Source of the DNA: an uncultured Duncaniella sp.
GTDB taxonomy: Bacteria; Bacteroidota; Bacteroidia; Bacteroidales; Muribaculaceae
Assembly (NCBI RefSeq): GCF_910577345.1
Contig: NZ_CAJTMT010000003.1
Span: forward strand, 161,572 to 225,571
DNA length: 64,000 nt
Reading direction: 5' to 3'
The translations under genes were made by a program, and so were the position numbers. The notes below the pieces were generated by a model. That model had not been told where the DNA came from. It worked only from the letters and a program-made list of their open reading frames with translations, and did no database searches. Shown here in pieces: positions 26,339-36,725 of this stretch (positions are counted from its first letter, which is position 1; the number at the start of each line of letters is the position of its first letter).

Positions 26339-28833
26339 TACTTGTTATCCTTATTTTTATTGTCAAGCATTTTGATAAAGTAACCTCCGACCACGGCACG
26401 GGCCTTGAAACCACGGCGGTTCTGACTGTCGGTAAACACCCAATCGCTCATAGGCACACGGTCGATGGTCTCGTTGTAGAATGAATGGAGCGGAGTGATG
26501 AAAGCCTCAAACGATTCCTGATCAGGAGCCATTGTAGCTGTCCATACAATCCAGTCGGACTTGGTGTAAGTCTCGCGGTTGTCAAGAGGCAGACCGTACT
26601 TGTTCTGCTTGTTCTTATAGTATGCAATCTCTGTGGGGATGATATTTTCAGGGAATACATTCAGTCCGAGGAGCTTGTCCCACACAATGTTGTATTTCTG
26701 GCTCCAAGTGCCCTCCTTGTCAAATGTAAGCCTGTAGTGGTCACCGTCATTAGCCATCTCTTCCCATTTCAGGGCGTAGTCGCGGGCTATCGCATAATAT
26801 TTCTCTGCGACCTCATTCATGCCTTGCATCTCGGCCATCTGAGCGTATGCAGCGATTGCCACAATAGCTTTGGCTGAAAGATTCACATTGTGAGCGAAAT
26901 GACCGGCGAAATCATCAGTGCACAGTTGATTTTCCGGATCAAGACCGTATTCCACAAGGTAATCAACCCAGGTGGTCAACATCGGCCAGTGCTTTTCGGC
27001 ATATCCGGCATTTCCCTCCTGCTGACAGACTGCATCAGTGATGATAATCATGTTGCCACCCTCTTCAACCGGCATGTCGCCACCGTAGGTCTGACCATTG
27101 GCCTGGGGATAGGTTCCGACATCATGCGCGGGGAAAGGTTTATTCCAACGTCCGCTCTCGCTGTACTCATAGATGTGGTTCATCAGCCCTTTGGCAAGCT
27201 CGGTATTGTAATATAAGAAAATCGGAGCTGAGGGATAAGTGATGTCGACCGTGCCGATTGAACCGTTGCTGTCATTCTCCTTAGAGAGCCACAGAAGTTC
27301 ACCCGAGGGAGACTCGACGAGCTTGTGGGCAGCAAGTATCTGACGGTATGCGAGAGCGCAGAGCTCGGCATATTTTTTGCCTCCGGCCGCAGCGGCATCC
27401 TCCATTAGCTTCTTGTCGAAAGCATAGCAACGGTCAATGAGCTGTTCATACTCGGCATTTGCTGCTGCAAACTGACTTTCGATTGTCTTGTCTCCTCTCC
27501 GGTTCCAATATGGGCGCAGATTCTCACCGAAATACTGGATGGAATAAATGTCATCGTAACCGACCATAATCTTACCGGCGGCTTCCCTGACATTTCCCAA
27601 ATCACAGACGAGAGCCATCTGCCCGTCAGAGTTCTCGCCGGTCACTTTTTCGGAAAGCTTCGTACCATTGACGAAATTGGCGCGCAGCTCCTCGCCAGAA
27701 CCGACTCCGTAGCTGACATTCCCGACAGGAGCGGACATGTAAAAATGACCCCAGTCAATCCTTACATGGTCTCCAGTCTTTGCAAGAATATTCTGGTCCT
27801 TGCTACCGCTTTTCAAGAACACAAGACCATCCTTTTCGTAGGCCTCTGTAGTTGAAGCCTGATATGGCTGGTCGAGAGCCCAACGAGGCGATGCCTCAAA
27901 ATAAATCTCAACATCATGGGCCTTCCCATCAGTCGAATTAACGTCATAGCTCACATAGTTGACAGGACGGCTGAGGAGGTCGAGATCATCCATAAACATG
28001 GGCGCTGAGAACGACAGGGCAAGGTCGACATCACCACAGGTAAATGTATAGTGGGTCTGTGTTGCCTGCACATCGACCGAGGTCTGAACAGCGGTGTTGT
28101 CAAACACAGTGTGAAGATTCTTGGGGATAAGAAGACCGAAGTCGAGCAGGCCGTTTCCAACCGGATTCACACATTCGGCCGAAATGAGATTCTCACCCTC
28201 CTTGAGCGCCTTGCGGGCCGCTCCGGAAAGTTTCACTATTTTATTTTTATTACATGTGCTTCCGGTGCTGTAAGCCTCGACACCGTTTATATAAAACACA
28301 GCGTCATCGTCATTTGAAAATTCAAGATAGACAGGGAGGTCTGCAATATCGCGGTCAATGTTGACGGTGCGGCGTACCCAGATATTGGGTGTACCCCACT
28401 GTGTCTTTGCTGTCGGTTCATTCTCCTTAGTGCCGAAAGCACCACGGTCACTTTTCCACTTGGAATCGTCGAATGAAACCGAGGTCCAATCGGATGCAGG
28501 TTTCTCTGTGGTGTAGCGACCTGTCCAGTCACCCTGTTCGGATGTCGGAACAAGAGGAGTCATCTCAACCTCCTCCACACCCATGAAACGATACGGGACT
28601 CCGTCGACCTTCAACACACCGAGGAAAGGAAACTCTTTCGCGGTCCAATGTTGCACGGATGAGTCATAAAGCGTATCGCTTGCCGACCATGCGCTCGTAT
28701 AGGGGTCAATGGTCACAAGAGGATAGGCCGGAGCTCTGAGATCATTTTTTATCACATCATGCGCAGTTCTGTGGGAACAGCTACATGAGAAAATACATGG
28801 AACAATAAATGCCGATAATATCAGTTTATTCAT
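26338..28833 (-). CDS. GtaA-like lipoprotein (DUF4964/DUF5127/DUF4965/DUF1793)
   Basis: An 831-residue lipoprotein (signal ending IFSCSC) with the architecture of fungal glutaminase A-like proteins. The N-terminal DUF4964-type part is APAYPLVTIDPYTSAWSASD. A galactose-binding-like beta domain appears inserted at about 90-215 (WTSVSFDDSKWKSDRGAFG, IWVRRTVNID). It is followed by DUF5127, DUF4965 and the DUF1793 (alpha/alpha) barrel with GGDMPVEEGGNMIIITDAV. Despite the glutaminase label, such proteins occur often in Bacteroidota glycan loci, so a glycoside-hydrolase-like role on mannan or its protein carrier is possible. It overlaps GH92 by 1 bp. Confidence 0.85.
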   Translation of the reverse strand: MNKLILSAFIVPCIFSCSCSHRTAHDVIKNDLRAPAYPLVTIDPYTSAWSASDTLYDSSVQHWTAKEFPFLGVLKVDGVPYRFMGVEEVEMTPLVPTSEQGDWTGRYTTEKPASDWTSVSFDDSKWKSDRGAFGTKENEPTAKTQWGTPNIWVRRTVNIDRDIADLPVYLEFSNDDDAVFYINGVEAYSTGSTCNKNKIVKLSGAARKALKEGENLISAECVNPVGNGLLDFGLLIPKNLHTVFDNTAVQTSVDVQATQTHYTFTCGDVDLALSFSAPMFMDDLDLLSRPVNYVSYDVNSTDGKAHDVEIYFEASPRWALDQPYQASTTEAYEKDGLVFLKSGSKDQNILAKTGDHVRIDWGHFYMSAPVGNVSYGVGSGEELRANFVNGTKLSEKVTGENSDGQMALVCDLGNVREAAGKIMVGYDDIYSIQYFGENLRPYWNRRGDKTIESQFAAANAEYEQLIDRCYAFDKKLMEDAAAAGGKKYAELCALAYRQILAAHKLVESPSGELLWLSKENDSNGSIGTVDITYPSAPIFLYYNTELAKGLMNHIYEYSESGRWNKPFPAHDVGTYPQANGQTYGGDMPVEEGGNMIIITDAVCQQEGNAGYAEKHWPMLTTWVDYLVEYGLDPENQLCTDDFAGHFAHNVNLSAKAIVAIAAYAQMAEMQGMNEVAEKYYAIARDYALKWEEMANDGDHYRLTFDKEGTWSQKYNIVWDKLLGLNVFPENIIPTEIAYYKNKQNKYGLPLDNRETYTKSDWIVWTATMAPDQESFEAFITPLHSFYNETIDRVPMSDWVFTDSQNRRGFKARAVVGGYFIKMLDNKNKDNK

Positions 28834-28990
28834 GACTATAGTTTCTGTTTGTGACTTTGATTTGTTGGGAAAAATGCAAAGAGATGCGTTTCACAGGCCA
28901 TCGGGAGCGGGGAATTTACCGTTGAGGGTTAATAATCCACCCGCTCCTGACAGACTGATGAAAAAATTAGCGGGAATTATCAGATTATAT

Positions 28991-29806
28991 TCACGGAATC
29001 ATGACTTCCATGGGTGCGCTGTAGTTCCAGCGTCGTGTACCGCTTCCGACAGGAGTGTCGAAATTGATGCGGGCGGCGGCACGGACAAATACTTTGCGTC
29101 CGGAAGGTATGTCGCCGATAGAATTGATGGTCACAGGTTTTCCAAGGAGTGCGTTGAACTCATTGCCTGAATACTCGATTTTATTTGACCAACGGTCATC
29201 ACGCGCACGGTAACCGACTGAGGGTGAATAGCTGACAAAGAGTTGAATATCCGTCACATTAAGATAGGAGTCATCCCATGCGCCCATCGGTTCAATCTTG
29301 TCGCGGAAAATCTGATCGGAAACACCGCGCTCAACCACGACTTTGGCTTTGATGACACCATTGCTTACCACAGGGTCACCGTCAAATCTGACATTGAGGA
29401 ATGGCTGTACCTTAATAGTCAACTCCTTCTTACCGTTCAGTTTGATTATGGGCGACTCATCAGCAAGCGGAGTTCCATTCTCAGTCTCACGGACAAGGGG
29501 AATGAAAGGTCCGTCGAAACGGCAGTAGTATTCACCCTTGAAGAGCTTTGTGTTGCGGAATGAACCGTCAGCCATGCAGTAGAAATCGGGATTGTGTTGC
29601 ACATTGTCTCCCCAGCTCAATTCGGTCAGACGGACACGGATGCCTTCGCTGCCCTGATCGGTGAGCACAGGGTCGCCTGTAAGGACATCGACCACCTTGC
29701 CTTCGAGCGTGCAATCGGGCTCGTCATAGTTATCAACCTTGAAAACATCGCAGGAACTCAACATACAGAGTGCTCCAAGAATGCCGGCATATAATTTGAA
29801 TTTCAT
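28991..29806 (-). CDS. DUF3823 surface lipoprotein
   Basis: A 271-residue lipoprotein (lipobox LSSC, Cys19) that begins DNYDEPDCTLEGKVVDVLTG, the signature of DUF3823, two beta-sandwich domains found next to SusD in glycan loci. It follows susD by 36 bp. From family context it is probably a surface glycan-binding or accessory protein of the SusCD complex; no catalytic motif is seen. A 157-bp gap separates it from the GtaA-like gene and shows no terminator. Confidence 0.85.
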   Translation of the reverse strand: MKFKLYAGILGALCMLSSCDVFKVDNYDEPDCTLEGKVVDVLTGDPVLTDQGSEGIRVRLTELSWGDNVQHNPDFYCMADGSFRNTKLFKGEYYCRFDGPFIPLVRETENGTPLADESPIIKLNGKKELTIKVQPFLNVRFDGDPVVSNGVIKAKVVVERGVSDQIFRDKIEPMGAWDDSYLNVTDIQLFVSYSPSVGYRARDDRWSNKIEYSGNEFNALLGKPVTINSIGDIPSGRKVFVRAAARINFDTPVGSGTRRWNYSAPMEVMIP

Positions 29807-29842
29807 GATTTTATTGCTGTTTTTAGATTTTTGGAAAGGGAG

Positions 29843-31924
29843 TTAACGGTTGGGCTGCTGGTCAATGACAGGACTTTTAGAAACTTCACCACCCGGGATT
29901 TCAAAGTAATAGTCGAGAGCTGAGTAAGAGAATGTCTTGTCATTGGGAGCATACTGATAGTGAATATCGAAGAAATATTTGCCGTCCTGAGCTGAATAGA
30001 ATGGATAGATGCCGCGCAGACGATATTGCTGCTGGTTGCTATAGCGGTTCTTGTCGCGGTTTTCACCCCAGAATCCATCGCGACCTTCATAGTGCTGCAC
30101 ACGCCAGCGACGGAGATCCCATTTTGCAATGTGTTCGAAAGCAAGTTCCTTGCGGCGCTCTTTGCGGACAATATTGCGGCTATTCTCGTTGCCTGTGAGG
30201 GCGGAAGTCAGGAGGATTGCACCTGCACGCTCACGGATGTCATTGACAGCATTGGTCGCAACTTCAAGCATATTGGTTCCATCCGGCGATGGTGCACCGG
30301 CCATTGAAAGCTCGACGGCAGCCTCTGCAGCGTTGAGAAGCACCTGGGCATAGCGCATGAGGATGAAATGCTGCTCCGATTTTCCTTCTCCGGTAACATC
30401 CGCCGAGAGATCCTCATTGAGCCACTTGCGGCAGAATATACCTGTCATGGCGCAACCGCCGTCATCATAGAAGGGACCGTTTTCTCCTGCCGCATTGATG
30501 GTACTTCCGTCGGGAAGCGTCACGGGCACTGCGAACTGCTGACCAAGGTCAAGGGGTTTCGCGGCGACAATGAGTGTGGGATTCTCACCCTGAGCAATGT
30601 CAAGCTGCTGATATTTCGGGCTGAAAGCCTTGTCGTAGGAATAGTCGTTGAACAGGGGCTTGATTGGAGTTGAGCCGGTGTAGACACCGGTGCGGATTTC
30701 AATGGTCTTACCTCTGAAGTTGTCACCGGGGAGGATGGCGTATGCCTTCAGACGCGGTTCCACATTCTTGTAGATACCGTCGGGTCTATCATACATAATA
30801 TATGTGCCCTCGGTGTTCGAGTTGCCGGTTGTCACCTTTATTGTTCCGTCGGGATAACGATCGAAACCGTCGAAAAGCTCGCAGAAATCTTCGGTGATGT
30901 TCTGACCGCAACAGAGAGGTGCACCGAAACCTCGGGGAAGATTGTAGGCATCTATCGCATGGGTCGAGGTCGGATAGAGATACTCGCGGACGAAGATGTT
31001 CTCGCTGCTGGTCTTGTCGGTGAGCATATCGCGAAGATTCTGCACCATCGCATCGGGATCATTTGCAGCCCACTTATTTTTGTAGAGCGAATAACCGCCG
31101 TTGCGGATTACCTCCGAAGCAGCTTTGTATGCTTCCGAGAAGTAGCGGGTCGAAGCGGCCTGCCATCTGCTTTGGTCGAAACCGATGACGCGGACTCCGG
31201 TCTTGGATCCGAGACCTGTGAGACGGCCTGTCACTGTCTCATTGTATTTCGCCACCGAACCGGCATAAAGACCGGCCTGCGACTTATAGGCAAGCGCGAC
31301 ATACTTGTTTGCGTAGCCCGACTTGGGACTCTTCGGCATCATGAGGTCGGCTGCCATCTGGAAGTCGGCAAGAATCTGGTCCCATGTATCCTCCTCGCTC
31401 GCACGGGGTACCTCAAGAGTCGAGGCTTCAGCAGGATAGTCGATGACGTGTGTCACCAGAGGAATACCACCGAAACGACGTGCGAGAGCATAGAAAACGG
31501 TAGCGCGGACAAAGTAGGCCTCACCGAGATAGTGATTATAGAGAATCTCAGCGAAATTGTGTTTGTAGGACGGAAGTGTCTCGATGAGATAGTTGGCATC
31601 ATGAAGTTCCTGAAAAGCCTCTCCCCAATAAGGATTTGACTCACCGGTGAACGCGCGACAGACGCCATCGCGGTTGAGACATTCGCCCGAGCCGTCCCAC
31701 CCGAAGCCTGCAAGCCATCCCTGACGGTTCAGGCCTTCATCGGGACGATATTTGAAATCCTCGAAGGGCATATAGCTGTAGAGGCGCGCCATGTAGATGT
31801 CCATACCCGACTCACTGGTGAGAAGATCATCGGAAGTGACTATATTTTTCGGTGGTATATCCATGTCCTGACATGAGCTTAACACTGCCAGACCGAGGAT
31901 TGCCGATGCTATTATCTTTTTCAT
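29843..31924 (-). CDS. SusD-family glycan-binding lipoprotein (mannan locus)
   Basis: Outer-membrane lid of the SusCD transporter. The 693 residues carry a lipobox (AVLSSCQD, Cys18), SusD N-terminal segments (DLLTSESGMDIYMARLYSY) with TPR-like helices (EILYNHYLGEAYFVRATVFY) and the C-terminal SusD/RagB segment NDIRERAGA then RNIVRKERRKELAFE and WDLRRW. It is longer than the usual 500-600 residues, with insertions in the C-terminal half. It follows susC by 33 bp, as expected for the pair. Confidence 0.95.
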   Translation of the reverse strand: MKKIIASAILGLAVLSSCQDMDIPPKNIVTSDDLLTSESGMDIYMARLYSYMPFEDFKYRPDEGLNRQGWLAGFGWDGSGECLNRDGVCRAFTGESNPYWGEAFQELHDANYLIETLPSYKHNFAEILYNHYLGEAYFVRATVFYALARRFGGIPLVTHVIDYPAEASTLEVPRASEEDTWDQILADFQMAADLMMPKSPKSGYANKYVALAYKSQAGLYAGSVAKYNETVTGRLTGLGSKTGVRVIGFDQSRWQAASTRYFSEAYKAASEVIRNGGYSLYKNKWAANDPDAMVQNLRDMLTDKTSSENIFVREYLYPTSTHAIDAYNLPRGFGAPLCCGQNITEDFCELFDGFDRYPDGTIKVTTGNSNTEGTYIMYDRPDGIYKNVEPRLKAYAILPGDNFRGKTIEIRTGVYTGSTPIKPLFNDYSYDKAFSPKYQQLDIAQGENPTLIVAAKPLDLGQQFAVPVTLPDGSTINAAGENGPFYDDGGCAMTGIFCRKWLNEDLSADVTGEGKSEQHFILMRYAQVLLNAAEAAVELSMAGAPSPDGTNMLEVATNAVNDIRERAGAILLTSALTGNENSRNIVRKERRKELAFEHIAKWDLRRWRVQHYEGRDGFWGENRDKNRYSNQQQYRLRGIYPFYSAQDGKYFFDIHYQYAPNDKTFSYSALDYYFEIPGGEVSKSPVIDQQPNR

Positions 31925-31957
31925 ATATGATAATCTGTTGTGGTTTCTTGATTAAGG

Positions 31958-34900
31958 TTAGAATGAAACGTTGAGACCGAAAGTGAAGGTCTTGTTGAGT
32001 GGATACATGCGTCCGAGGTCATCATCAGGATGCTCCGGGTCTACGAATTTGACCTTTGTGAAGGTCAGGAGGTTGTAGGCGTTGAAATAGAGGCGCATGT
32101 CAACCGTGCGTGTGAGATGGCGGGGGATTGTGTAGCCAAGTTCGATGCTCTTCAAGCGGAGGTAGTCGGTGCTCACGCGATTGTAAGCTGAATTTGACAT
32201 TGCATAGCGACCGGTGTAGGCGTAGTAACCGGGAATCCATTTAATCGAGGGGTCCCAAGGATCGGCGTTGGGGTCGGCCGGATGCCAGCGGTCAGTGTAC
32301 TGTTCGAGAACGCCACCTCCGTTGTCACCCCAGATCTCGCGGAGAGGTTCCTTATATTCCATCGAACCGAGTGCGGAACCCTGCCAGAGCATACTGAAAT
32401 CCCAGTCACGCCACTGGGTGGAAACACTGAGCGAATAGTTCATCCACGGTGTCTGGTCGAATGCGTAAGGATGTTCATCAAGCGAGTTGATTTCACCGTC
32501 ACCGTTCCAGTCCTCATAGATATAGTCGCCGGGGAGAGTATTGTTTTCAACATATTTGTTGTAGTTCCAGATTTGCTCCCAGCTTTCGAAGCGACCGCCT
32601 TCGGTGTAGCCGAACTGGACTCCCTGATAACGGTTGTTGAGGTTATCGTTGCGCCAGCGGTCGTATGAATTGGCCCAGGGGCCTTTCTGCACGGCTGTGA
32701 GATACTTGTTGCGGGTGACTGTCACGATACCCTTGACGTTGTAGTTGACAGTGCCGATGCGGTTGCGGTGTGAGAGTTCAAGCTCAAGGCCCAGATGCGC
32801 GTCGCTGTTGACGTTTTCAAGAGGAGCAGTCGCACCGACAACGGTGGGCATATCACCCGTGCGGCGTTCGAAAAGACCGGTACGTTTGCGATAGAAGTAG
32901 TCAAATGATGCTCCGAAAATGCCGTTGCGGAGTTCGAAGTCAACACCGAGGTCAAGAGTCCGTGACTTATACCACGAAAGGTTTGCATTGGGAATTGACT
33001 TTGGAGTGGCTGCGAAGATGAAGTTTCCGCCAAACACATAACCGGGTGAATAACCGTTGTAGTCACCATTGTTCATATTGTTTGAGGTAGCGGGATAGGT
33101 GTAGCCCATGGCCCATTCATAGTCGATACCGCTGTCATCGCCAAGTTCACCATAACTGCCACGGAGTTTGAGCTGGTTGACCAGACCGTTAACGTCGAGA
33201 TCGCGGAAGAAAGGTTCCTCTGAGATTCTCCAGCCTGCCGACACGGAGGGGAAGAAGCCCCAGCGGTGTCCTTTGGCGAACTTTGACGAACCATCGTAGC
33301 GGAACTGTGCTTCAACCAGGTAGCGGTCATCGTATGAGTAGTTCACACGGCCGATGAGCGCGTTGTTGGCATACTCGTAGATGTGATCCTTGTCAGATGA
33401 CATCGAACCCTCCTCACCATCCTTCACACCTGCGAAGAGATAAGGCATCGAGAAGGCGAGATCGCGCTGTGCATAGAAGTTGTCGCCCTTGCGGTTCTGT
33501 GCTTCCCAGCCGATGAGAGCGCCGACATGGTGGACGTTGTTGAATGTGCGGTTGTAGTTGAGAGTGAACTGCGAGAGCACCTGCTGCTTGTCATAGAACT
33601 CGCGACGGCTGCGGCTCGGTGAGCTTTCTCCGTAGATAATCTTGTCATAGCTGTCGGCAATCGGATCATAGCGGTAAAGGGAGTATTCCTTGCGGTAGTG
33701 CTCATTGTTGTCCATTCGGTAATCATAGCTGATGAGAGCCTTTGCCGTGAGCCCCTTAAGGGCTGAGAAGTATGCACCGAAATCGAAAGTGAGATTGGCT
33801 GATGACTCGAAAGTCTTCTGACGGTACTTTCTGTAACCGGATATGTCGGATGTCATTTCAGCCACGGTATTTTCATAGTCCTTCAGACCGGCATAGTTGA
33901 GCATCGTGTTGGCCTCATCCGCGTATGCGGGATTGAGGACACCCTGACGCCAGTAGTTGCGGATGATGTCCACTGCGCTTGTCCACGGAGTGTTGCGCTC
34001 ATCAGCCATACCGGCGACGTTCGCGTCAAACTTGAGACCGCGGAGAATTTCAGTCGAGATATTGGCACGGAGATTATACTTGCTGTAATTGAGATCGCCC
34101 GACTTGAAGATACCCTCCTGATAGAAGTAGCCGAAGCTGACATAATACTGCGTGCGGTCGTTTCCGCCCGATATGCTCAGGTCGTGCTGGGTCTGGGGTG
34201 CGGTGTCGGCTATGATGAGGCTGTTCCAGTCGGTGGCACGGAGCGAACCGTTCCGGTAAGCATCGATGGTTTCCTGACTGAATACCGGAGAACCGCCGTT
34301 GATGTTGTTTTTGCGTTGCTCATTGACGATTGTCATCGCATCGACTGCATCGGCGAGTGCGGGCATACGGTTGGGCTTCTGAATTGTGTAGGAACCACTG
34401 TAAGAGACCGTAGTCTTACCTTTTGACCCACCCTTCGTGGTCACGAGAAGCACACCATTGGCAGCGCGCACACCATAGATGGCTGCGGATGCGTCCTTAA
34501 GAACCGAAATATCCTCGATGTCATTGGCATTGATGCGCTGGAAATCCTCAACCGTACGGGGGATACCGTCGATGACCACGAGTGGCGATCCCATGCCGCG
34601 GATGTCCATATTGTTGTTATAAGTACCCGGCTCGGAACTTTTCTGCCATACACGCACACCTGGGATACGACCTGTGAGCATGTTCTGCGGGTTTTCGTTT
34701 TTGGTCTTTATCATGTCGTCACCCTTAAGGCCGGACACTGCTCCTGTCACGGAACCTCGACGCTGGACACCGTAGCCGACCACCACTACTTCATCGAGCA
34801 TCTTGCTATCGGTCGACATGACTATATTAATGGTGCTACGGTTATTGACGGCCTCCTCGATTGTTGAATAACCGATATAGGAGAAAACGAGAACTCCATC

Positions 34901-35125
34901 CGAAGGGACATTGATTGTATAGTTGCCGTCCATGTCGGTGACAACCGCCACTGTTGAATTCTTCACCGAGACGGTGGTGCCGATAAGGGGCTCGTTGCTC
35001 TCGTCGACCACTGTACCTGAAACAGACAGTGTCGTCTGCGCGAGGACTCCGGCCGGCAACAGCATCGCTACCAATACCATCATCACGGCTGCGAACCCGC
35101 TTTTGAAACTGTGTAACTTATTCAT
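31958..35125 (-). CDS. SusC-family TonB-dependent transporter (mannan locus)
   Basis: Outer-membrane beta-barrel that imports oligosaccharides with energy from TonB. The 1055 residues include a signal peptide (ending VLA-Q), a carboxypeptidase-regulatory-like beta-sandwich (VSGTVVDESNEPLIGTTVSV), the TonB-box region (SKMLDEVVVVGYGVQRRGSV), a plug (GRIPGVRVWQKSSEPGT, then RAANGVLLVTTKGG) and a 22-strand barrel ending in a C-terminal Phe (FGLNVSF). No N-terminal anti-sigma-interacting STN domain is present. It sits between GH76 and susD. Confidence 0.97.
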   Translation of the reverse strand: MNKLHSFKSGFAAVMMVLVAMLLPAGVLAQTTLSVSGTVVDESNEPLIGTTVSVKNSTVAVVTDMDGNYTINVPSDGVLVFSYIGYSTIEEAVNNRSTINIVMSTDSKMLDEVVVVGYGVQRRGSVTGAVSGLKGDDMIKTKNENPQNMLTGRIPGVRVWQKSSEPGTYNNNMDIRGMGSPLVVIDGIPRTVEDFQRINANDIEDISVLKDASAAIYGVRAANGVLLVTTKGGSKGKTTVSYSGSYTIQKPNRMPALADAVDAMTIVNEQRKNNINGGSPVFSQETIDAYRNGSLRATDWNSLIIADTAPQTQHDLSISGGNDRTQYYVSFGYFYQEGIFKSGDLNYSKYNLRANISTEILRGLKFDANVAGMADERNTPWTSAVDIIRNYWRQGVLNPAYADEANTMLNYAGLKDYENTVAEMTSDISGYRKYRQKTFESSANLTFDFGAYFSALKGLTAKALISYDYRMDNNEHYRKEYSLYRYDPIADSYDKIIYGESSPSRSRREFYDKQQVLSQFTLNYNRTFNNVHHVGALIGWEAQNRKGDNFYAQRDLAFSMPYLFAGVKDGEEGSMSSDKDHIYEYANNALIGRVNYSYDDRYLVEAQFRYDGSSKFAKGHRWGFFPSVSAGWRISEEPFFRDLDVNGLVNQLKLRGSYGELGDDSGIDYEWAMGYTYPATSNNMNNGDYNGYSPGYVFGGNFIFAATPKSIPNANLSWYKSRTLDLGVDFELRNGIFGASFDYFYRKRTGLFERRTGDMPTVVGATAPLENVNSDAHLGLELELSHRNRIGTVNYNVKGIVTVTRNKYLTAVQKGPWANSYDRWRNDNLNNRYQGVQFGYTEGGRFESWEQIWNYNKYVENNTLPGDYIYEDWNGDGEINSLDEHPYAFDQTPWMNYSLSVSTQWRDWDFSMLWQGSALGSMEYKEPLREIWGDNGGGVLEQYTDRWHPADPNADPWDPSIKWIPGYYAYTGRYAMSNSAYNRVSTDYLRLKSIELGYTIPRHLTRTVDMRLYFNAYNLLTFTKVKFVDPEHPDDDLGRMYPLNKTFTFGLNVSF

Positions 35126-35148
35126 AATGGTTTTTTAATTTAAGATTT

Positions 35149-36606
35149 TCACTTATTAAGCTGATGGCGTGCGAGGACGGCATATTCAGCGGCATAACCG
35201 AACTCAAACATTGCCTCTGTATTGTTCTTTGCCTTATCGTAGTTCCAACCGACGAGAAGATTGGTCGGAAGCTGATGGTTTTTCCGGAAATTATCGTATG
35301 CATAGTCCAGATTCGCCTGGAAGGCGTCGGCACAGGTCGCTGCGTTGTTGTAGACGGGAGCTGCCTCAACGTATGCCCGCATAAGCACTCCGTCAAACCA
35401 AGGACGGAAACCGGTGATGTTGAAGGCATAGTGGTCGGGGATGACTGAACCGAGGGTTGCAAACTTGACGAAACTATTGTCAGTGAGCGCTTTTATGTCT
35501 GTGAGATAAGAAGCATCGGAGGTGACACGGTAGAGGTCCACAAGGCCCGAAAGTGTGCTGCCGCTATTGTAGGTGTAGTGTTCACCGACGCGGTCACGGA
35601 GCGATGAATGAGCGCGGTAAAGTTCACCATCCACTGTCTCATATTTGATGTTGCCTCCATTGTCATCACCACCCATCATGTCGGAATAGACACCGTTGGA
35701 TGGGTCAAGAAGATGGCTCTTCTGCCAGTCGTAAGTTGCCTTGGCTATTTCAAGATAGCGGTCGGCTTTGGATTTAGTAACCTCGACACGCTTGTTGTCG
35801 GCATCAATAATCTTGTAGGTCAGCATGTCGGGCTTGCCCTTATAGATTTCATGGAGCCATACGAGCGGACTGATGATAGGGCCGTTGCTGCAGGCATGTT
35901 TCGTCACATAACCGGGTCCCCAGGTGAAACCGCCGTTTTCCTTGCCGTTCTCATCGAGGGTACAGTCCCAGCCGTCGAGGACGTAGGAGGTAAGGTATTC
36001 GGCTTTTTCGAGATACTTATTTTCTCCTGTCACATTATACGACTCGACCATCTCACGTATGAACCACATCTGATCGTCATACACATTGTGGATTCCTTCG
36101 GTGAAAGCTGCCCCGGGAGCAGAACCACGGTCGACACCGAGGACGTTCCATGTGTTGGTGCCTGTATATGATGTCAATGAGAATGAGCCACGGTAGTATT
36201 CCGCTCCCTCGACGAGCTTTGAGAGAAGTTCCTTGTAGCGTTCGAAATTGGCATCATAAAGTGATGAAGAGCCATTATCCTTAAGTGTTTTGAGCGAATG
36301 GAGCACAGCGTTGACGGCCTCGATGGAGCTGGTGTACATCCACACGCTTCCGAGTTCCTGTGACTTTTGGCCTGTGTGGGGATTGTAGTATCTCGACATA
36401 GCCATTGAGGTACCGGTGAAATAATTGTCGACTGCCGCATCGATAATCTCGATTGCCCGTCCGACATTCTGCTCCGCAAGGTTATCGCTTACGACAGGTT
36501 TGTCGGTAGATGAGCTATCAGGTCCATCGTTGTCATTGTCACTGCAAGCCGATGACATCAAGGCCAGCGACGAAAATACGACAGGTAATATTTTTTTTAT
36601 AATCAT
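35149..36606 (-). CDS. GH76 endo-alpha-1,6-mannanase lipoprotein
   Basis: Cuts the alpha-1,6-mannan backbone, giving oligosaccharides for SusCD. The 485-residue lipoprotein (SSAC, Cys21) has the paired catalytic Asp residues of GH76 in HNVYDDQMWF (Asp177, Asp178). Other family blocks are WNVLGVDRG (usually WxxN), GFTWGPGYVTKHACSNGPII and GLVDLYRVTSDASYL. Surface exposure is likely because of the lipid anchor and the acidic/Ser stretch after the Cys. It lies 23 bp before susC, second in the operon. With GH92 and GH125 it defines the locus as mannan-targeting. Confidence 0.93.
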   Translation of the reverse strand: MIIKKILPVVFSSLALMSSACSDNDNDGPDSSSTDKPVVSDNLAEQNVGRAIEIIDAAVDNYFTGTSMAMSRYYNPHTGQKSQELGSVWMYTSSIEAVNAVLHSLKTLKDNGSSSLYDANFERYKELLSKLVEGAEYYRGSFSLTSYTGTNTWNVLGVDRGSAPGAAFTEGIHNVYDDQMWFIREMVESYNVTGENKYLEKAEYLTSYVLDGWDCTLDENGKENGGFTWGPGYVTKHACSNGPIISPLVWLHEIYKGKPDMLTYKIIDADNKRVEVTKSKADRYLEIAKATYDWQKSHLLDPSNGVYSDMMGGDDNGGNIKYETVDGELYRAHSSLRDRVGEHYTYNSGSTLSGLVDLYRVTSDASYLTDIKALTDNSFVKFATLGSVIPDHYAFNITGFRPWFDGVLMRAYVEAAPVYNNAATCADAFQANLDYAYDNFRKNHQLPTNLLVGWNYDKAKNNTEAMFEFGYAAEYAVLARHQLNK

Positions 36607-36725
36607 AGCTGTTGGTATTTGATGGTTACAGGTAAGTTACTGATTTGTTTTGATATGTGGGGCCATGCCGTTGACACGGCCCCTTTCATATCTCCATTGA
36701 TTATTATAGAAGTTAAATGCACTGC

